Positions 19,496 through 28,869 of a DNA stretch of 64,000 nucleotides are shown piece by piece. The translations under genes were made by a program, and so were the position numbers. The first letter of the stretch is position 1. Every line of letters starts with the position of its first letter. Under the pieces are notes generated by a model. It did not search any database and was not told the DNA's origin. It was given only the letters and a program-made list of their open reading frames with translations. Origin of the DNA: Aeromicrobium phragmitis (GTDB lineage: Bacteria; Actinomycetota; Actinomycetes; Propionibacteriales; Nocardioidaceae); the NCBI RefSeq assembly GCF_003674095.1, contig NZ_RDBF01000007.1:1-64000 (forward strand). Direction: 5' to 3'.

Positions 19496-20883
19496 GACCG
19501 CGCCTCGCCGACACCGATGTGCACGACCTTCACCTGGGTGAACTCGTCGAGCAGCTCCGGGCCGTAGCCGAAACCGTCCCCGCTGTCGCGGCGTGGTTGC
19601 GCGGCACCACCGGGTGCGCCGCCGAAGACGCCGTTGACCTTGACCGTGCCGACGCGCAGGGCGGCGACCGCGCGGTTCGCGTGGTCGATGCGATTGGTCA
19701 GGACCGTGGCCGCGAGGCCGTAACGACCCTCCGCGGCGAGGCGCAGCCCCTCGTCGAAGTCGTCGACGACCTGCACGGGTGCGACCGGACCGAAGGTCTC
19801 CTCGGTCATGACCGTCATGTCCGGCGTGCAATCCCACAGCACCGTCGCGGGGTACCACGAGCCCGGGCCGTCGGGCACTTCGCCGCCGCACAACGCCGTC
19901 GCACCGGACGCGAGCGCGTGGGAGACCTGCGCATGCACCTCGTCGCGCATGCGGTGGTCGACGAGCGGGCCGATGAGCCGCTGCTCGTTGCGCTCACGGG
20001 CTTCGGCGACGAGAGCCTCACGGAACTCGTCGGCGATCGCTCGATGGACGTAGATGCGCTCGACGGACGTGCAGATCTGGCCGGCGTTGGCGAACGAACC
20101 GAGCGCGGCCTGCGCCGCCGCCCAGCGCGGGTCGACGTCGTTGTCGATCACGAGTGGGTCGTTGCCTCCGTTCTCCCGGATGACGTGGGCGCGCGTCAGG
20201 GCGGCGGTGCGCGCGATGCGCTCGCCGGTGGCGCTCGAACCCACGTGCGCGACGACGTCGACGTCCGGCTCGTGCGTGAGCAGCTCGCCGGTCTCGCCGC
20301 CGCCGGTCAAGGTGATGAGGACGTCCGGCGGGAACACCTCGGCGAGGATCTCGCCGAGGCGGGCGCCCAGGTGCGGGCAGCGTTCGCTCGGCTTGTGAAT
20401 GACGGTGTTGCCGGTGACGAGGGCGGCACCGAGCAGGCCCGCCGCCACGGCCACGGGGTCGTTCCAGGGTGTCAGCGCGACCGCGACTCCTCGGGGTTCG
20501 GCGATCGTGTAGTCCGCGGCGAGCCGGCCGCCGCGCAGGCTGTGTCCGCGCTGCAGCGGTCCCAGCTCGGCGTATTGAGCGAGGGTGCCTGCGCCGGCCT
20601 CGACGCCGCCGCGGGCGTCGTCGATCGGCTTTCCGGTCTCGCGGAGGTTCAACTCGGCCAGTTCGTCGAGGTGGTCGTGCAGCGCGTTCGCGGCGGCGCC
20701 GAGCAGCTGTCCGCGTTGCTCGGGAGAGACGTCTTCCCATCCAGGCTGAGCCGCTCGGGAAGCCCGGACGGCCGCTGCGACGTCCTCGCGGGTCGCCGGT
20801 TCGAGCCGGCCGACGAGGCTCCCGTCGCGCGGATCGAGCACGGTGATGAGCGAAGCAGCGTCCCGGGTGTCCTGAATCGTCAT
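19492..20883 (-). CDS. NAD(P)-dependent aldehyde dehydrogenase
   Basis: A 463-residue aldehyde dehydrogenase. The Asn of the active site lies in ALTPWNDPVA, the cofactor segment is HVGSSATGERIA, the general base Glu lies in IRENGGNDPL, and the nucleophile Cys in NAGQICTSVERIY. EETFGPVAPV is a late family motif. ATG 20883 has GAGGAGAG upstream. It heads the short unit aldehyde dehydrogenase-hldE1-GT2 and is divergent from the GT9 gene. The substrate is not evident; it may oxidise a sugar-derived aldehyde, but that is inferred only from position. Confidence 0.85.
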   Translation of the reverse strand: MTIQDTRDAASLITVLDPRDGSLVGRLEPATREDVAAAVRASRAAQPGWEDVSPEQRGQLLGAAANALHDHLDELAELNLRETGKPIDDARGGVEAGAGTLAQYAELGPLQRGHSLRGGRLAADYTIAEPRGVAVALTPWNDPVAVAAGLLGAALVTGNTVIHKPSERCPHLGARLGEILAEVFPPDVLITLTGGGETGELLTHEPDVDVVAHVGSSATGERIARTAALTRAHVIRENGGNDPLVIDNDVDPRWAAAQAALGSFANAGQICTSVERIYVHRAIADEFREALVAEARERNEQRLIGPLVDHRMRDEVHAQVSHALASGATALCGGEVPDGPGSWYPATVLWDCTPDMTVMTEETFGPVAPVQVVDDFDEGLRLAAEGRYGLAATVLTNRIDHANRAVAALRVGTVKVNGVFGGAPGGAAQPRRDSGDGFGYGPELLDEFTQVKVVHIGVGEARS

Positions 20884-21014
20884 GTCTCTCCTCACTCGTT
20901 CGGGTCTGCCTCGGGAGTACCCGTCTGCGTGCTGATTGAGACAGTGAGAGAGCGGGTACTTCTTCTCCGGCGACACCAGCCGACGGACGGCCGGTGCGAG
21001 AACGAGGAGGTCCG

Positions 21015-22175
21015 ATGGCGAACGAGGCACGCTCGGTCGAACCGCGGCACGGAGTCGGCCCGGTGCTGGAACCCTTCGAGGACGTCCGGCGAATCGCGGT
21101 GCTGCGCGGGGGAGGCTTGGGCGACCTGATGTTCGCCATGCCGGCCGTCGAGGCGCTCGCCGCGGCCTATCCCGAGGCGACGATCACCCTGCTCGGCAGC
21201 GCGTCGCACGCGGCGCTTCTGTCGGATCGCCCCGGTCCGGTGGACGAGGTCGACGTGCTGCCGGTGAGCGAGGGCGTACGGCCGCCGCGCGACGGTGAGG
21301 TCGAGGATGAGGCCGAACTCGAGCGGTTCTTCGCCCGGATGCGTCAGCGCCGCTTCGGCCTCGCCGTGCAGGTCCACGGTGGCGGCCGGTACTCCAACCC
21401 GTTCCTGTTGCGCCTCGGAGCTCGGCACACCGTGGGAACCCGGACCCCCGATGCCGCGCACCTCGAGCGCGTCCTCCCGTATCACTACTACCAGAACGAA
21501 TTCATGCGGGCGCTCGAAGTCGTCGGCCTCGCCGGAGCCGCGCCGGTCTCGGTGGAGGCGACACTGCACGTGACCGCATCGGAGCGTCGGTTCGCCGAGG
21601 ACCTGCTCGGCCAGCTGGGCGCGGACCGGCCCATCGTCGGCATCCACCCGGGTGCGACGGACCCGCGGCGGCGCTGGCCGGCCGAGCGATTCGCCGAGGT
21701 GGTATCGAGCGCCCTCGCCGAGGGGGCCGCGGTCGTCGTCGTGGGCGACGAGACCGACGTCCCGGCGGCCGATGTGATCGTCGCGCAGGCCGAGCACGAG
21801 GCGCCCGGCCGGCTGCGTAGCCTCGCCGGCAAGCTCGACCTCGGCGAACTGTGCGCTGTGCTCGAGGCGTGCGCCGTGGTGATCGGCAACGACAGCGGCC
21901 CGCGCCATCTCGCGCAGGCCGTGGGTACCCCGACGGTGGGGATCTACTGGCTCGGCAACGTCATCAACGCCGGCGCGCTCGGCCGGTCGCGGCACCGGGT
22001 CCACATGTCGTGGGTGACGCACTGCCCGGTGTGCGGCATCGACGTCACCCAGGTCGGGTGGACGGCGGAGCGCTGCCCCCACGACGAGTCGCTCGTCGCA
22101 GGGATCAGCGCCGCCGCCGTCTACGAGGACGTCGCGCAGCTCACGGCCACGAGTCCTCTTCCTCATGACAGATGA
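21015..22175 (+). CDS. Glycosyltransferase family 9 (heptosyltransferase-like) A
   Basis: A 386-residue GT9 protein of two Rossmann domains: IAVLRGGGLGDLMFAMPAV at the start, GIHPGATDPRRRWPAERFAE in the middle and VIGNDSGPRHLAQAVGTPTVGIYW at the donor site, all typical of ADP-heptose:LPS heptosyltransferases. An unusual Cys-rich tail (CPVCG...CPHDE) may bind metal. GAGGAGG precedes ATG 21015. Its last 35 bases overlap the convergent SDR gene. With GmhA, GmhB and HldE nearby, heptose is a reasonable donor sugar. Confidence 0.85.
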   Translation: MANEARSVEPRHGVGPVLEPFEDVRRIAVLRGGGLGDLMFAMPAVEALAAAYPEATITLLGSASHAALLSDRPGPVDEVDVLPVSEGVRPPRDGEVEDEAELERFFARMRQRRFGLAVQVHGGGRYSNPFLLRLGARHTVGTRTPDAAHLERVLPYHYYQNEFMRALEVVGLAGAAPVSVEATLHVTASERRFAEDLLGQLGADRPIVGIHPGATDPRRRWPAERFAEVVSSALAEGAAVVVVGDETDVPAADVIVAQAEHEAPGRLRSLAGKLDLGELCAVLEACAVVIGNDSGPRHLAQAVGTPTVGIYWLGNVINAGALGRSRHRVHMSWVTHCPVCGIDVTQVGWTAERCPHDESLVAGISAAAVYEDVAQLTATSPLPHDR

Positions 22176-22854
22176 CGAGCTCGCGCATCTCGCATCCCCG
22201 CGGCTGCGCGAGGGCGAAGACGATCGCGTCCGCCACGGCCCGGGGGTCGTTGAGCCGCGAGTCGTCCGCCGGCTTGTACTGCTCGGTGCGGTCGTCGAAG
22301 AACCGCGTCTTCATCCCGCCCGGCGTCACCATCGTCACGCCGATCTCGCCGCTCGTCTCCGCCGCGAGTGAGCGGGAGAATCCCACCACCCCGAACTTCG
22401 AGGCGCAGTAGGCGGTGGCGTCCGGCAGTGCGCGGTGCCCGAGCGTCGACGCCACCGTCACCACGCGACCATGTACCCGCTTGAGGTGCGGCAGGGCTGC
22501 CCGGACGGTGGCCGCGGTGCCGATCAGGTTGACGCGGATCACGAGTTCCCAGTCGTCGGCGGAGACGTCGTCGAGGCGCCCGCAGCGGTCGAGGCCCGCG
22601 GCCGTCACGACCGCGTCGAGACCGCCGAGCGCCTCCGCGGCCTGCTCGACCGCGTCGTTGACCGCGGCGGTGTCCGCCACGTCCACCTGGAACGACTTGG
22701 CCGAGGTCACGCTGCTGGTGTCGCGGTCAAGCACGACGGGCGTCCCGCCGGCATCGAGAACGGCTTCGACGACGGCGGCGCCGAGACCGGAACCACCTCC
22801 GGTGATCAGGACGCGGCCGGGGTTCTTGATCGTGATCGTGCTCTCAGTCGTCAT
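22141..22854 (-). CDS. Short-chain dehydrogenase/reductase
   Basis: A 237-residue classical SDR. The cofactor motif is LITGGGSGLGAAV, the Asp at the end of the second strand (VVLDRD) favours NAD(H), and the active site is VASTLGHRALPDATAYCASK with Ser, Tyr and Lys in place. It lies in the glycan cluster and overlaps the convergent GT9 gene tail to tail by 35 bases. It could modify a sugar nucleotide or be unrelated; it is not an HldD epimerase, which belongs to the extended SDR group. Confidence 0.85.
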   Translation of the reverse strand: MTTESTITIKNPGRVLITGGGSGLGAAVVEAVLDAGGTPVVLDRDTSSVTSAKSFQVDVADTAAVNDAVEQAAEALGGLDAVVTAAGLDRCGRLDDVSADDWELVIRVNLIGTAATVRAALPHLKRVHGRVVTVASTLGHRALPDATAYCASKFGVVGFSRSLAAETSGEIGVTMVTPGGMKTRFFDDRTEQYKPADDSRLNDPRAVADAIVFALAQPRGCEMRELVICHEEEDSWP

Positions 22855-22884
22855 GGGTGTTTCCTTTCTCGGGGGATCGTGGCT

Positions 22885-24264
22885 TCAACCGACTTCGGCC
22901 AGCGCGGAAGCGAGGCGCGTGGTCGAGCGAGCGGGATGGAACGGCACCGTCACGGTGCGTCCGCCCCAGGTCTCGAGCAGCCGGGACTCCGGCAGCTCCT
23001 CGATGGTGTAGTCGCCGCCCTTGACCCACAGATCGGGCTGCAGACGCGAGAGCGCCGCCTCGGGCGTGTCCTCGTCGAAGATCAGGACCGCGTCGACGCA
23101 CTCGAGGGCGAGCAACAGCTCGGCCCGATCGTCCTGCCCGATGATCGGCCGTGACTCGCCCTTGAGGCGGCGCACCGAGTCGTCGGAGTTCATGCAGACG
23201 ATGAGGCAGTCGCCGAGCTGACGAGCGGCCGCGAGCGTGCGCGCGTGGCCCGCGTGAAGCAGGTCGAAGCACCCGCCGGTCGCGACGACGGTGCCGCCGG
23301 CCTCACGTGTGCGGTGCGCGACGCGCAACGCGGTGACGCCCTCGCCACCGAGTTCCACGGGGGCCGGTTCCTGGTCGAGAGAGCCGACGCCGCCGCGGGC
23401 GAGGAACGAGCTGGCGTCCTCGACCGCGCGCTGCGCCGCATCGCCCAGGTCGGCTCCGGTGGCGAGCGCGGCGGCGAGGGTGGCGGCAAGTCGGTCGCCC
23501 GCCCCGCACGTGTCGGGAGCATGGACCCGTGGCGCGGGGAGGACGTGCGGGGTCGCCTCGCTCCCGCGCGTCAGCAAGGCACCGTCACCGCCGAGCGTGA
23601 CCAGGACGGCGCCGACCTGCCATCGAAGCAGCAGCTCGCTCGCCGCCGCGGTGGCAGCGGGTACGCCGGTGCCGCCGACATCGCTCAGGCGCAGGGCCTC
23701 GGACCGGTTCGGCGTGACTACCGCGACTCCTGAAACGGGGGCGGCGCCGGACGGATGGGGGTCCCACACGACCGGAACACTCGGCGCCACTTCGGACAGG
23801 CGAACCCGCAGCCGCTCGTTCGCGGCGAGTCCCCGTCCGTAGTCGGCGACGATGATCGCGTCGGCGGCGCTGAGCGCGGCGAGCATCTCGTCGGTCACCT
23901 CGGGGACGGGGACGGGCTCGCACCCGTGGTCGATGCGGGCAACGGCGTGCCCGTTGGCCCGCAGCCGCGTCTTGACCGGGGTCGGCCCGGTGGAGGGCCC
24001 GGCGACGAGGCGGACTCCATCCAGGGCCTCCCGCAGCCGCCCGGCCGCGTCGTCGTCGGCCATGACCGTCACCAGGGTCACGTCGTGTCCGTCGTGGGCG
24101 AGGAGCCTCGCCACGAGTCCGGCGCCACCGGGCCGGCGGTCCTCGTCGCCGACATCGACGACGGGCACCGGCGCATCCGGGCTCAGCCGCTCGGACGCGC
24201 CGTCCAGATCGACGTCGAGCAGCACATCGCCGACCACGACGAGGGACGGGGAACGGCGGCTCAT
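22885..24264 (-). CDS. hldE: HldE-like heptose kinase/nucleotidyltransferase, copy 2
   Basis: A 458-residue paralogue of the protein at 18.0 kb. The PfkB domain (GDVLLDVDLDGASERLSPDA, catalytic GAGD at DTCGAGDRL) is more diverged: the usual GGAANVA is GGAGLVA. The cytidylyltransferase domain (GGCFDLLHAGHARTLAAA) keeps an intact HAGH, and MNSDDSVRRLKGESRP and WVKGGDYTIEEL match HldE. Its 4-base overlap with gmhA upstream ties it to the heptose pathway. The two HldE copies may have divided the kinase and transferase steps between them. Confidence 0.86.
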   Translation of the reverse strand: MSRRSPSLVVVGDVLLDVDLDGASERLSPDAPVPVVDVGDEDRRPGGAGLVARLLAHDGHDVTLVTVMADDDAAGRLREALDGVRLVAGPSTGPTPVKTRLRANGHAVARIDHGCEPVPVPEVTDEMLAALSAADAIIVADYGRGLAANERLRVRLSEVAPSVPVVWDPHPSGAAPVSGVAVVTPNRSEALRLSDVGGTGVPAATAAASELLLRWQVGAVLVTLGGDGALLTRGSEATPHVLPAPRVHAPDTCGAGDRLAATLAAALATGADLGDAAQRAVEDASSFLARGGVGSLDQEPAPVELGGEGVTALRVAHRTREAGGTVVATGGCFDLLHAGHARTLAAARQLGDCLIVCMNSDDSVRRLKGESRPIIGQDDRAELLLALECVDAVLIFDEDTPEAALSRLQPDLWVKGGDYTIEELPESRLLETWGGRTVTVPFHPARSTTRLASALAEVG

Positions 24265-24893
24265 CGCGCGCTCCTCTTCACTTCGGCGTCGAACACCCGG
24301 CACATGCTGTGCACCGCGATGAGGTGGCCCTCCTGGACGTTCGGCGTCGCCCCGTCGACGGCGAGCACCTCGTCGCCGACGAACTCGGCGAGGGGATTCG
24401 GCGCGGGCCCGGTCATCGCCCAGACCGAGACGCCGACAGCACGCGCGGCCTCGGCGGCGGCGAGGAGGTTCGGGCTGCGGCCGCTGGTGGTCAGCAGCAT
24501 GAGCACGTCGCCGGGTCGACCGTGCGCGCGGACCTGGCGGGCGAACACCTCGTCGTACCCGTAGTCGTTGCCGATCGCGGTCAGCGAGGAGGTGTCGGCG
24601 TGCAACGAGATCGCCGCGAACGGTTGCCGGTCCCCGTCGAATCGGCCGACGAGTTCGGCGGTGAGGTGCTGTGCCTCCGCCGCGGAACCGCCGTTACCGG
24701 CGACGAGCAGCCGTTGACCCGCCATCAGGCGGTGAGCGAGCTCGGTGCCCCAAGCGGAGATCAGGTCGGCTTGCGACTGCAGCGACTGCAGGGCCGGGGC
24801 GACGGCGTCGAGGTGATCGCGCACGACTCGCGTCGGGGTCGCCTCCCCGGTGCGCGAGGTGGTGGTCGGCGTGGACGTCATGATCGGATTCAC
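24261..24893 (-). CDS. gmhA: Sedoheptulose-7-phosphate isomerase GmhA
   Basis: A 210-residue SIS-domain protein. GNGGSAAEAQHLTAELVGRF is the GmhA signature, followed by LTTSGRSPNLLAAA (phosphosugar site) and the C-terminal NVQEGHLIAVHSMCRVFD. It converts sedoheptulose 7-phosphate to a heptose 7-phosphate, the first step of nucleotide-heptose synthesis. GTG 24893 is chosen because it overlaps the previous TGA and has GAGGGAAG upstream; ATG 24881 would shorten it by four residues. Confidence 0.9.
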   Translation of the reverse strand: MNPIMTSTPTTTSRTGEATPTRVVRDHLDAVAPALQSLQSQADLISAWGTELAHRLMAGQRLLVAGNGGSAAEAQHLTAELVGRFDGDRQPFAAISLHADTSSLTAIGNDYGYDEVFARQVRAHGRPGDVLMLLTTSGRSPNLLAAAEAARAVGVSVWAMTGPAPNPLAEFVGDEVLAVDGATPNVQEGHLIAVHSMCRVFDAEVKRSAR

Positions 24894-26140
24894 AGCGCAC
24901 TTCCCTCGATTCGTTGCAGCTGACCGCTTCGGCGCGACAGCGTGGTCTGGTAGGCACGTTCGGTCTCCGCGGCGATGCGGTCCCACGAGTAGCGGGCGTG
25001 GACCCGTTTCTGCCCGGCCGCGCCGAGCTTGCTGCCGAGCGAGGGGTCATGGAGGAGTTCGGCGAGTGCGTCGGCGAGCGACTCCGGGTCCTGCGGGGGC
25101 ACTTGTAGACCGGTGACGCGGTCGACCACGGTGTCGATGAGGCCGCCGACGGCCGCGGCGACCACGGGCACTCCGCACGCCATCGCCTCGAGCGGCACGA
25201 TGCCGAACGGCTCGTACCAGGGGGTGCAGACGACGGCGTCGGCGCTGCGCATGAGGTCGGGCATGTGGTCGCGTGGCACCTGGCCGCGCAGGATGACCTG
25301 GTCCTCGACGCCGAGCTCCCGGGCGAGGGCGCGCAGCCGTTGTGCCTCCGGGTCGCCCGCGAGCTTCTCGGCCTCGGCGCCGCCGCCGACGATGTGCAGC
25401 TCGATGTCGTCGAGACCCGCGTCACGGAGCAGGCTCAGCGCGCGGATCGGCAGGTCCAGACCCTTGCGGGGGACGAGGCGTCCCACGGCGACGAGCCGGT
25501 GCCGGCGAAGCCGCGGTTCGGCGGGACCCGTGCGGGGGAAGAGCGACAGGTCGACGCCGCACGGCACCATCGAGATGTTGCCGGTCGGCACGCCCATGGA
25601 CTTGAGCTCGAATACCTCGTCCGAACACGTGGCGACGATCCGGTCGGCGGTGCGACCCACCCAGGGCTCCAGCCAGGCACGCGCGGGCGGGCTCGTGTCG
25701 TCGGCGCCCTGGTGTCGGCGCTTGACGGTGCCGAGCGCATGGAAGGTGTGCAGTGCCGGGACCTCCGGTCCGTCGGGTCGCATGACGGCATCGAGCGTGG
25801 CGACCCCGGACATCCAGAAGTGGGAGTGGACGACGTCCGGTGGCTGGGTGGCCCAGTCCTTGGCGATCTCGTCGGCGAGTTCGCTCATGTAGGGCAGCAG
25901 ATCGTCCTTGGGGATGTGCCGGGACGGTCCCGCGTCGAGATGGACGACGTCGACGCCCGGGCACAACGGCACGGTGCGGGGAAGATCGGGGTCGTCGCGT
26001 CGGGTGTAGACGGTGACGTCGTGCCCACGTCGCGCCAGCGCCGCCGACAACGCGGCGACGTGGACGTTCTGTCCCCCTGCATCCACTCCGCCGAGCGCGG
26101 CCAGCGGGCTCGCGTGCTCCGATACCATCGCGATCTTCAT
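24890..26140 (-). CDS. Glycosyltransferase family 4 (GT-B)
   Basis: A 416-residue GT4 enzyme. The N-terminal Rossmann half has GGVDAGGQNVHVAALSAALA and VVHSHFWMSG. The donor half has VAVGRLVPRKGLDLPIRALS and the EX7E-like motif YEPFGIVPLEAMACGVPVV. It is close in layout to the sucrose-phosphate-synthase/MshA-like GT4 group (MVSEHASPLA...GGVDAGGQNVHV). It lies between gmhA and another glycosyltransferase with 4-base overlaps on each side. Acceptor and donor are unknown; it probably builds the same heptose-containing glycan. Confidence 0.87.
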   Translation of the reverse strand: MKIAMVSEHASPLAALGGVDAGGQNVHVAALSAALARRGHDVTVYTRRDDPDLPRTVPLCPGVDVVHLDAGPSRHIPKDDLLPYMSELADEIAKDWATQPPDVVHSHFWMSGVATLDAVMRPDGPEVPALHTFHALGTVKRRHQGADDTSPPARAWLEPWVGRTADRIVATCSDEVFELKSMGVPTGNISMVPCGVDLSLFPRTGPAEPRLRRHRLVAVGRLVPRKGLDLPIRALSLLRDAGLDDIELHIVGGGAEAEKLAGDPEAQRLRALARELGVEDQVILRGQVPRDHMPDLMRSADAVVCTPWYEPFGIVPLEAMACGVPVVAAAVGGLIDTVVDRVTGLQVPPQDPESLADALAELLHDPSLGSKLGAAGQKRVHARYSWDRIAAETERAYQTTLSRRSGQLQRIEGSAL

Positions 26141-27141
26141 GCCAGAATCCCTTCCTCCGTGGCGTACGCGGGCCGGGAACCGGCCGCGACGGACGCCAGC
26201 ACGTCGTCCCAGTCGTCAAGGAACCGTTGAAGCCCGAACCGGGCCAGCGCCACCTCCCGGGCCACGGCACCGCGGCGGCGGGCCTCGTCCGGGTCGGCGA
26301 CGAGCCGAGCCGCCTCCTCCCGCAGCTCCTCGACGTTGGTGGAGATCGCGCCGGCCTCCGGGGGCACGGCGCGGATCGCCTCGGTCGTGGCGAGCGCGAC
26401 GACGGGCATGCCGAGGTGCATCGCCTCGATGAGGGCGAGTCCGAGTGACGTCCAGCGGAACGGATGCAGGTAGACCCGGCAGTGCGCGAGTCGCTCGTGC
26501 AGCCGGGCGGTGGGCAGGTCGCCGTGGACGATCAGCTGGTCGGGACCAAGACCGACCGCGTCGGGCAGCGAGTCGCCGCCCATGCCGAACACCTCGACGG
26601 GCGCGCGGTCAGCGAAGCGGGGCAGCAGGTCGGTCCCAGCGACACGCCAGCGACGGACCGGTTCGTTGACGACGACGCCCAGCGTGGGCAGGTCGCCGGA
26701 GTACAGCGCACCCGGGTCGTTGACGCCGTGCTCGATCACCCGGGTCGGTGCGCGACCGCTGTCCCACATGAGGTCGTTGAAGTGGGTGACATGGATCAGC
26801 GGGATGTCGCTGCGTTCCGCCAGCGGATGCACGCTGGTGGGGACGTCGCCCTTGGGTGTGTTGTGCTCGACGAAGACCGCGGGGATGTCCCGACCGGGCC
26901 GGGGGCCCAGGAGGCGCTCGCACTCCTCGATCTCGTCGGTGCGTTGGAGGATGACGACATCGACGTCCTCGTGGCGCAGCTCCTCGGGAGCGACCTCGCG
27001 CGCGGCCGCGGGCCAGTCCCGGCCGCCGCGGCCGAGGCCCCACGGGCCACCCTCGGGCGTCGTCGGCAGCAGATACTCGTGCTGACCGCGGACGATCGCG
27101 TCGGTCCAGGCACCGTGGACGTGCCACAACAGGATCCTCAT
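26137..27141 (-). CDS. Glycosyltransferase, GT4-like
   Basis: A 334-residue GT-B type protein. The N-terminus (RILLWHVHGAWTDAIVRG) and the donor domain (HCRVYLHPFRWTSLGLALIEAMHLGMPVV, with the Glu-rich EX7E-like motif) support the call. FVEHNTPKGDVP is a segment I have seen in actinobacterial proteins of this type. Coupled by 4-base overlaps to the GT9 gene upstream and the GT4 gene downstream. Specificity cannot be deduced. Confidence 0.78.
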   Translation of the reverse strand: MRILLWHVHGAWTDAIVRGQHEYLLPTTPEGGPWGLGRGGRDWPAAAREVAPEELRHEDVDVVILQRTDEIEECERLLGPRPGRDIPAVFVEHNTPKGDVPTSVHPLAERSDIPLIHVTHFNDLMWDSGRAPTRVIEHGVNDPGALYSGDLPTLGVVVNEPVRRWRVAGTDLLPRFADRAPVEVFGMGGDSLPDAVGLGPDQLIVHGDLPTARLHERLAHCRVYLHPFRWTSLGLALIEAMHLGMPVVALATTEAIRAVPPEAGAISTNVEELREEAARLVADPDEARRRGAVAREVALARFGLQRFLDDWDDVLASVAAGSRPAYATEEGILA

Positions 27142-28196
27142 GCGTTCCTCTTCTCTCTACGGCTGCTCAAGGACGGCACGCGGTGGGCGAGACGCTCGAC
27201 CGCCTCGACGACCTCCTCGGGCAGGACTCCGGCAAGACAGGGGTGGCCGGGAACGGGGCAGTTGCGGGCGCGGGTACCTCGGCAGGGCGCGTTCTGATCG
27301 CCCAGCAGCTCGACCGGCACGCCGTACGGGGCCCAGCGCAGTGCCGGGACGACGGGGGAGAACAGGCTGACGACGGGTGTGCCGACCGCGGCGGACAGAT
27401 GCGCAGGGCCGGTGTTGCCGCTGATCAGCACTTCGGCGCCGGCGAGGATGCCGGCCAGCCCACGGAGATCTGTGCGGCCACCGAGGTCCAGGCCGTGCTC
27501 GCCCGCGACGTAAGCGGTGAGGTCGCGTTCGCTCGGGCCGCCGGTGACGACGACGCGATGGCCCGACTCGGCCAGCAGTTCGACGGTGGCGCGGTGGCGT
27601 TCCGCCGGCCAGGCGCGGGCGGGGACGGCGGCACCGGGATGCACGACGTGGTACGGGCCGGTGCCGACGAGCTCGGTGACGTCCGGGACGTCGCGAACGC
27701 GCAGCAGACCGGAATCGCCCTCGGGCAGTTCGTAGCCCGCGGCCCGCGCGATGGTGAGCGCGCGTTCGGTTTCGGGCTGGTCCTCGGGGAAGTCCTCGCC
27801 GGGTTTGAGCCGGACGTCGAGCAGGCTGCCGGCGAAGTCGACGGACGCCCCGGCGATGAACTCGACGCCGGCGAGCCGGAGTTGCAGCGCGAGGGGGAGG
27901 GGCGACTGGTGGAACGAGGTGAGGATGACCGCGCGGTCGACGTCAGCGCCGACCACGACGTCGTGAAGCTCCTGCAGATGCTCGGCGGTCACCGCTGGGG
28001 GAGGGTCGACGATCCACGGGGCGGCCCAGGTCACGACGTTCGTCACACCCGGCAGGAGCGCGGCCGCGGGGGCACCCTGCGGACCGCAGAGCATCACGAC
28101 CTCTCGGTCGCCCTGGCCGGCCACCGCGCGGACGGCGGGACCTGCGAGCAATACGTCGCCCGCACTGTCGAGTCGTGCCACGAGGACGCGGCTCAA
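27138..28196 (-). CDS. Glycosyltransferase family 9 (heptosyltransferase-like) B
   Basis: A 352-residue GT9 protein: VLVARLDSAGDVLLAGPAVRAVA at the N-terminus, YHVVHPGAAVPARAWPAERH in the middle, and the donor-site motif VLISGNTGPAHLSAAVGTPVVSLF. The CRGTRARNCPVPGHPCL tail is Cys-rich, like that of GT9 copy A. Start TTG overlaps the gmhB stop. The gene directly follows gmhB, which supports activated heptose as the donor. Confidence 0.87.
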   Translation of the reverse strand: MSRVLVARLDSAGDVLLAGPAVRAVAGQGDREVVMLCGPQGAPAAALLPGVTNVVTWAAPWIVDPPPAVTAEHLQELHDVVVGADVDRAVILTSFHQSPLPLALQLRLAGVEFIAGASVDFAGSLLDVRLKPGEDFPEDQPETERALTIARAAGYELPEGDSGLLRVRDVPDVTELVGTGPYHVVHPGAAVPARAWPAERHRATVELLAESGHRVVVTGGPSERDLTAYVAGEHGLDLGGRTDLRGLAGILAGAEVLISGNTGPAHLSAAVGTPVVSLFSPVVPALRWAPYGVPVELLGDQNAPCRGTRARNCPVPGHPCLAGVLPEEVVEAVERLAHRVPSLSSRREKRNA

Positions 28197-28774
28197 CTGA
28201 CGCCTCCTACCGCGGCCGCCTCACTCGCCTCCTCCAGATCGAGGGACGGGAGCAGCAGGCGCACGGCTTCGGCCAGCGAGTCGGCGCGCAGGGGTGCGGC
28301 GGCGATCTCCTGAGGCCGGGTGATGAGCGTGGGCACCATGACGGCGCGGGCGCCGGCGGTGCTGGCCGCCTCCACGTCGGCGCCGATGTCGCCGATCATC
28401 GCGACCCGCTGCGGCACCGTGCCGAGGCGGCGGCAGGCCTCGCGGATCATGCCCGGAGCCGGTTTGCGGCACTCGCAGCCGTCCTCCTGCACGTGCGGGC
28501 AGAGGACGGTCACGTCCACGCCACCGACGAGTTCGGCGACCCGGGCGTTGACGGCGTCGGCCTGCTCACGGGTGATGAGACCGTGGCCGATGCCGGACTG
28601 GTTGGTGACGATGCCGACGGCGATGCCAGCACGACGAAGGGCCCGGACCACGGTGTCGGCGCCGGGCATCAGACGGACTTGGTCGGGGTCTCCGTTGTAC
28701 GGGACATCGACCACGAGAGTGCCGTCGCGATCGAACAGCACGGCGTCGAGCGACGGCTGCGAGGAGTAGCTCAT
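28193..28774 (-). CDS. gmhB: D-glycero-heptose-1,7-bisphosphate 7-phosphatase GmhB
   Basis: A 193-residue HAD phosphatase. The nucleophile motif is VLFDRDGTLV (DxD), followed by IVTNQSGIGHGLITREQ, the GmhB zinc-binding segment CPHVQEDGCECRKPAPGM (Cys-His-Cys-Cys) and MIGDIGADVEAA. It removes the 7-phosphate between the HldE kinase and nucleotidyltransferase steps. GGAGG precedes ATG 28774. It heads the - strand unit gmhB-GT9-GT-GT4-gmhA-hldE2, all joined by 4-base overlaps. Confidence 0.9.
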   Translation of the reverse strand: MSYSSQPSLDAVLFDRDGTLVVDVPYNGDPDQVRLMPGADTVVRALRRAGIAVGIVTNQSGIGHGLITREQADAVNARVAELVGGVDVTVLCPHVQEDGCECRKPAPGMIREACRRLGTVPQRVAMIGDIGADVEAASTAGARAVMVPTLITRPQEIAAAPLRADSLAEAVRLLLPSLDLEEASEAAAVGGVS

Positions 28775-28869
28775 GACCTCCACATGCCCTCTGACGTGCA
28801 CTTCTAAACGTCCGAGGCGCTACTTCTTCTTCTCGAGGGGTCGAGTCGCGCACTCGTGTCGGCCGGGGC

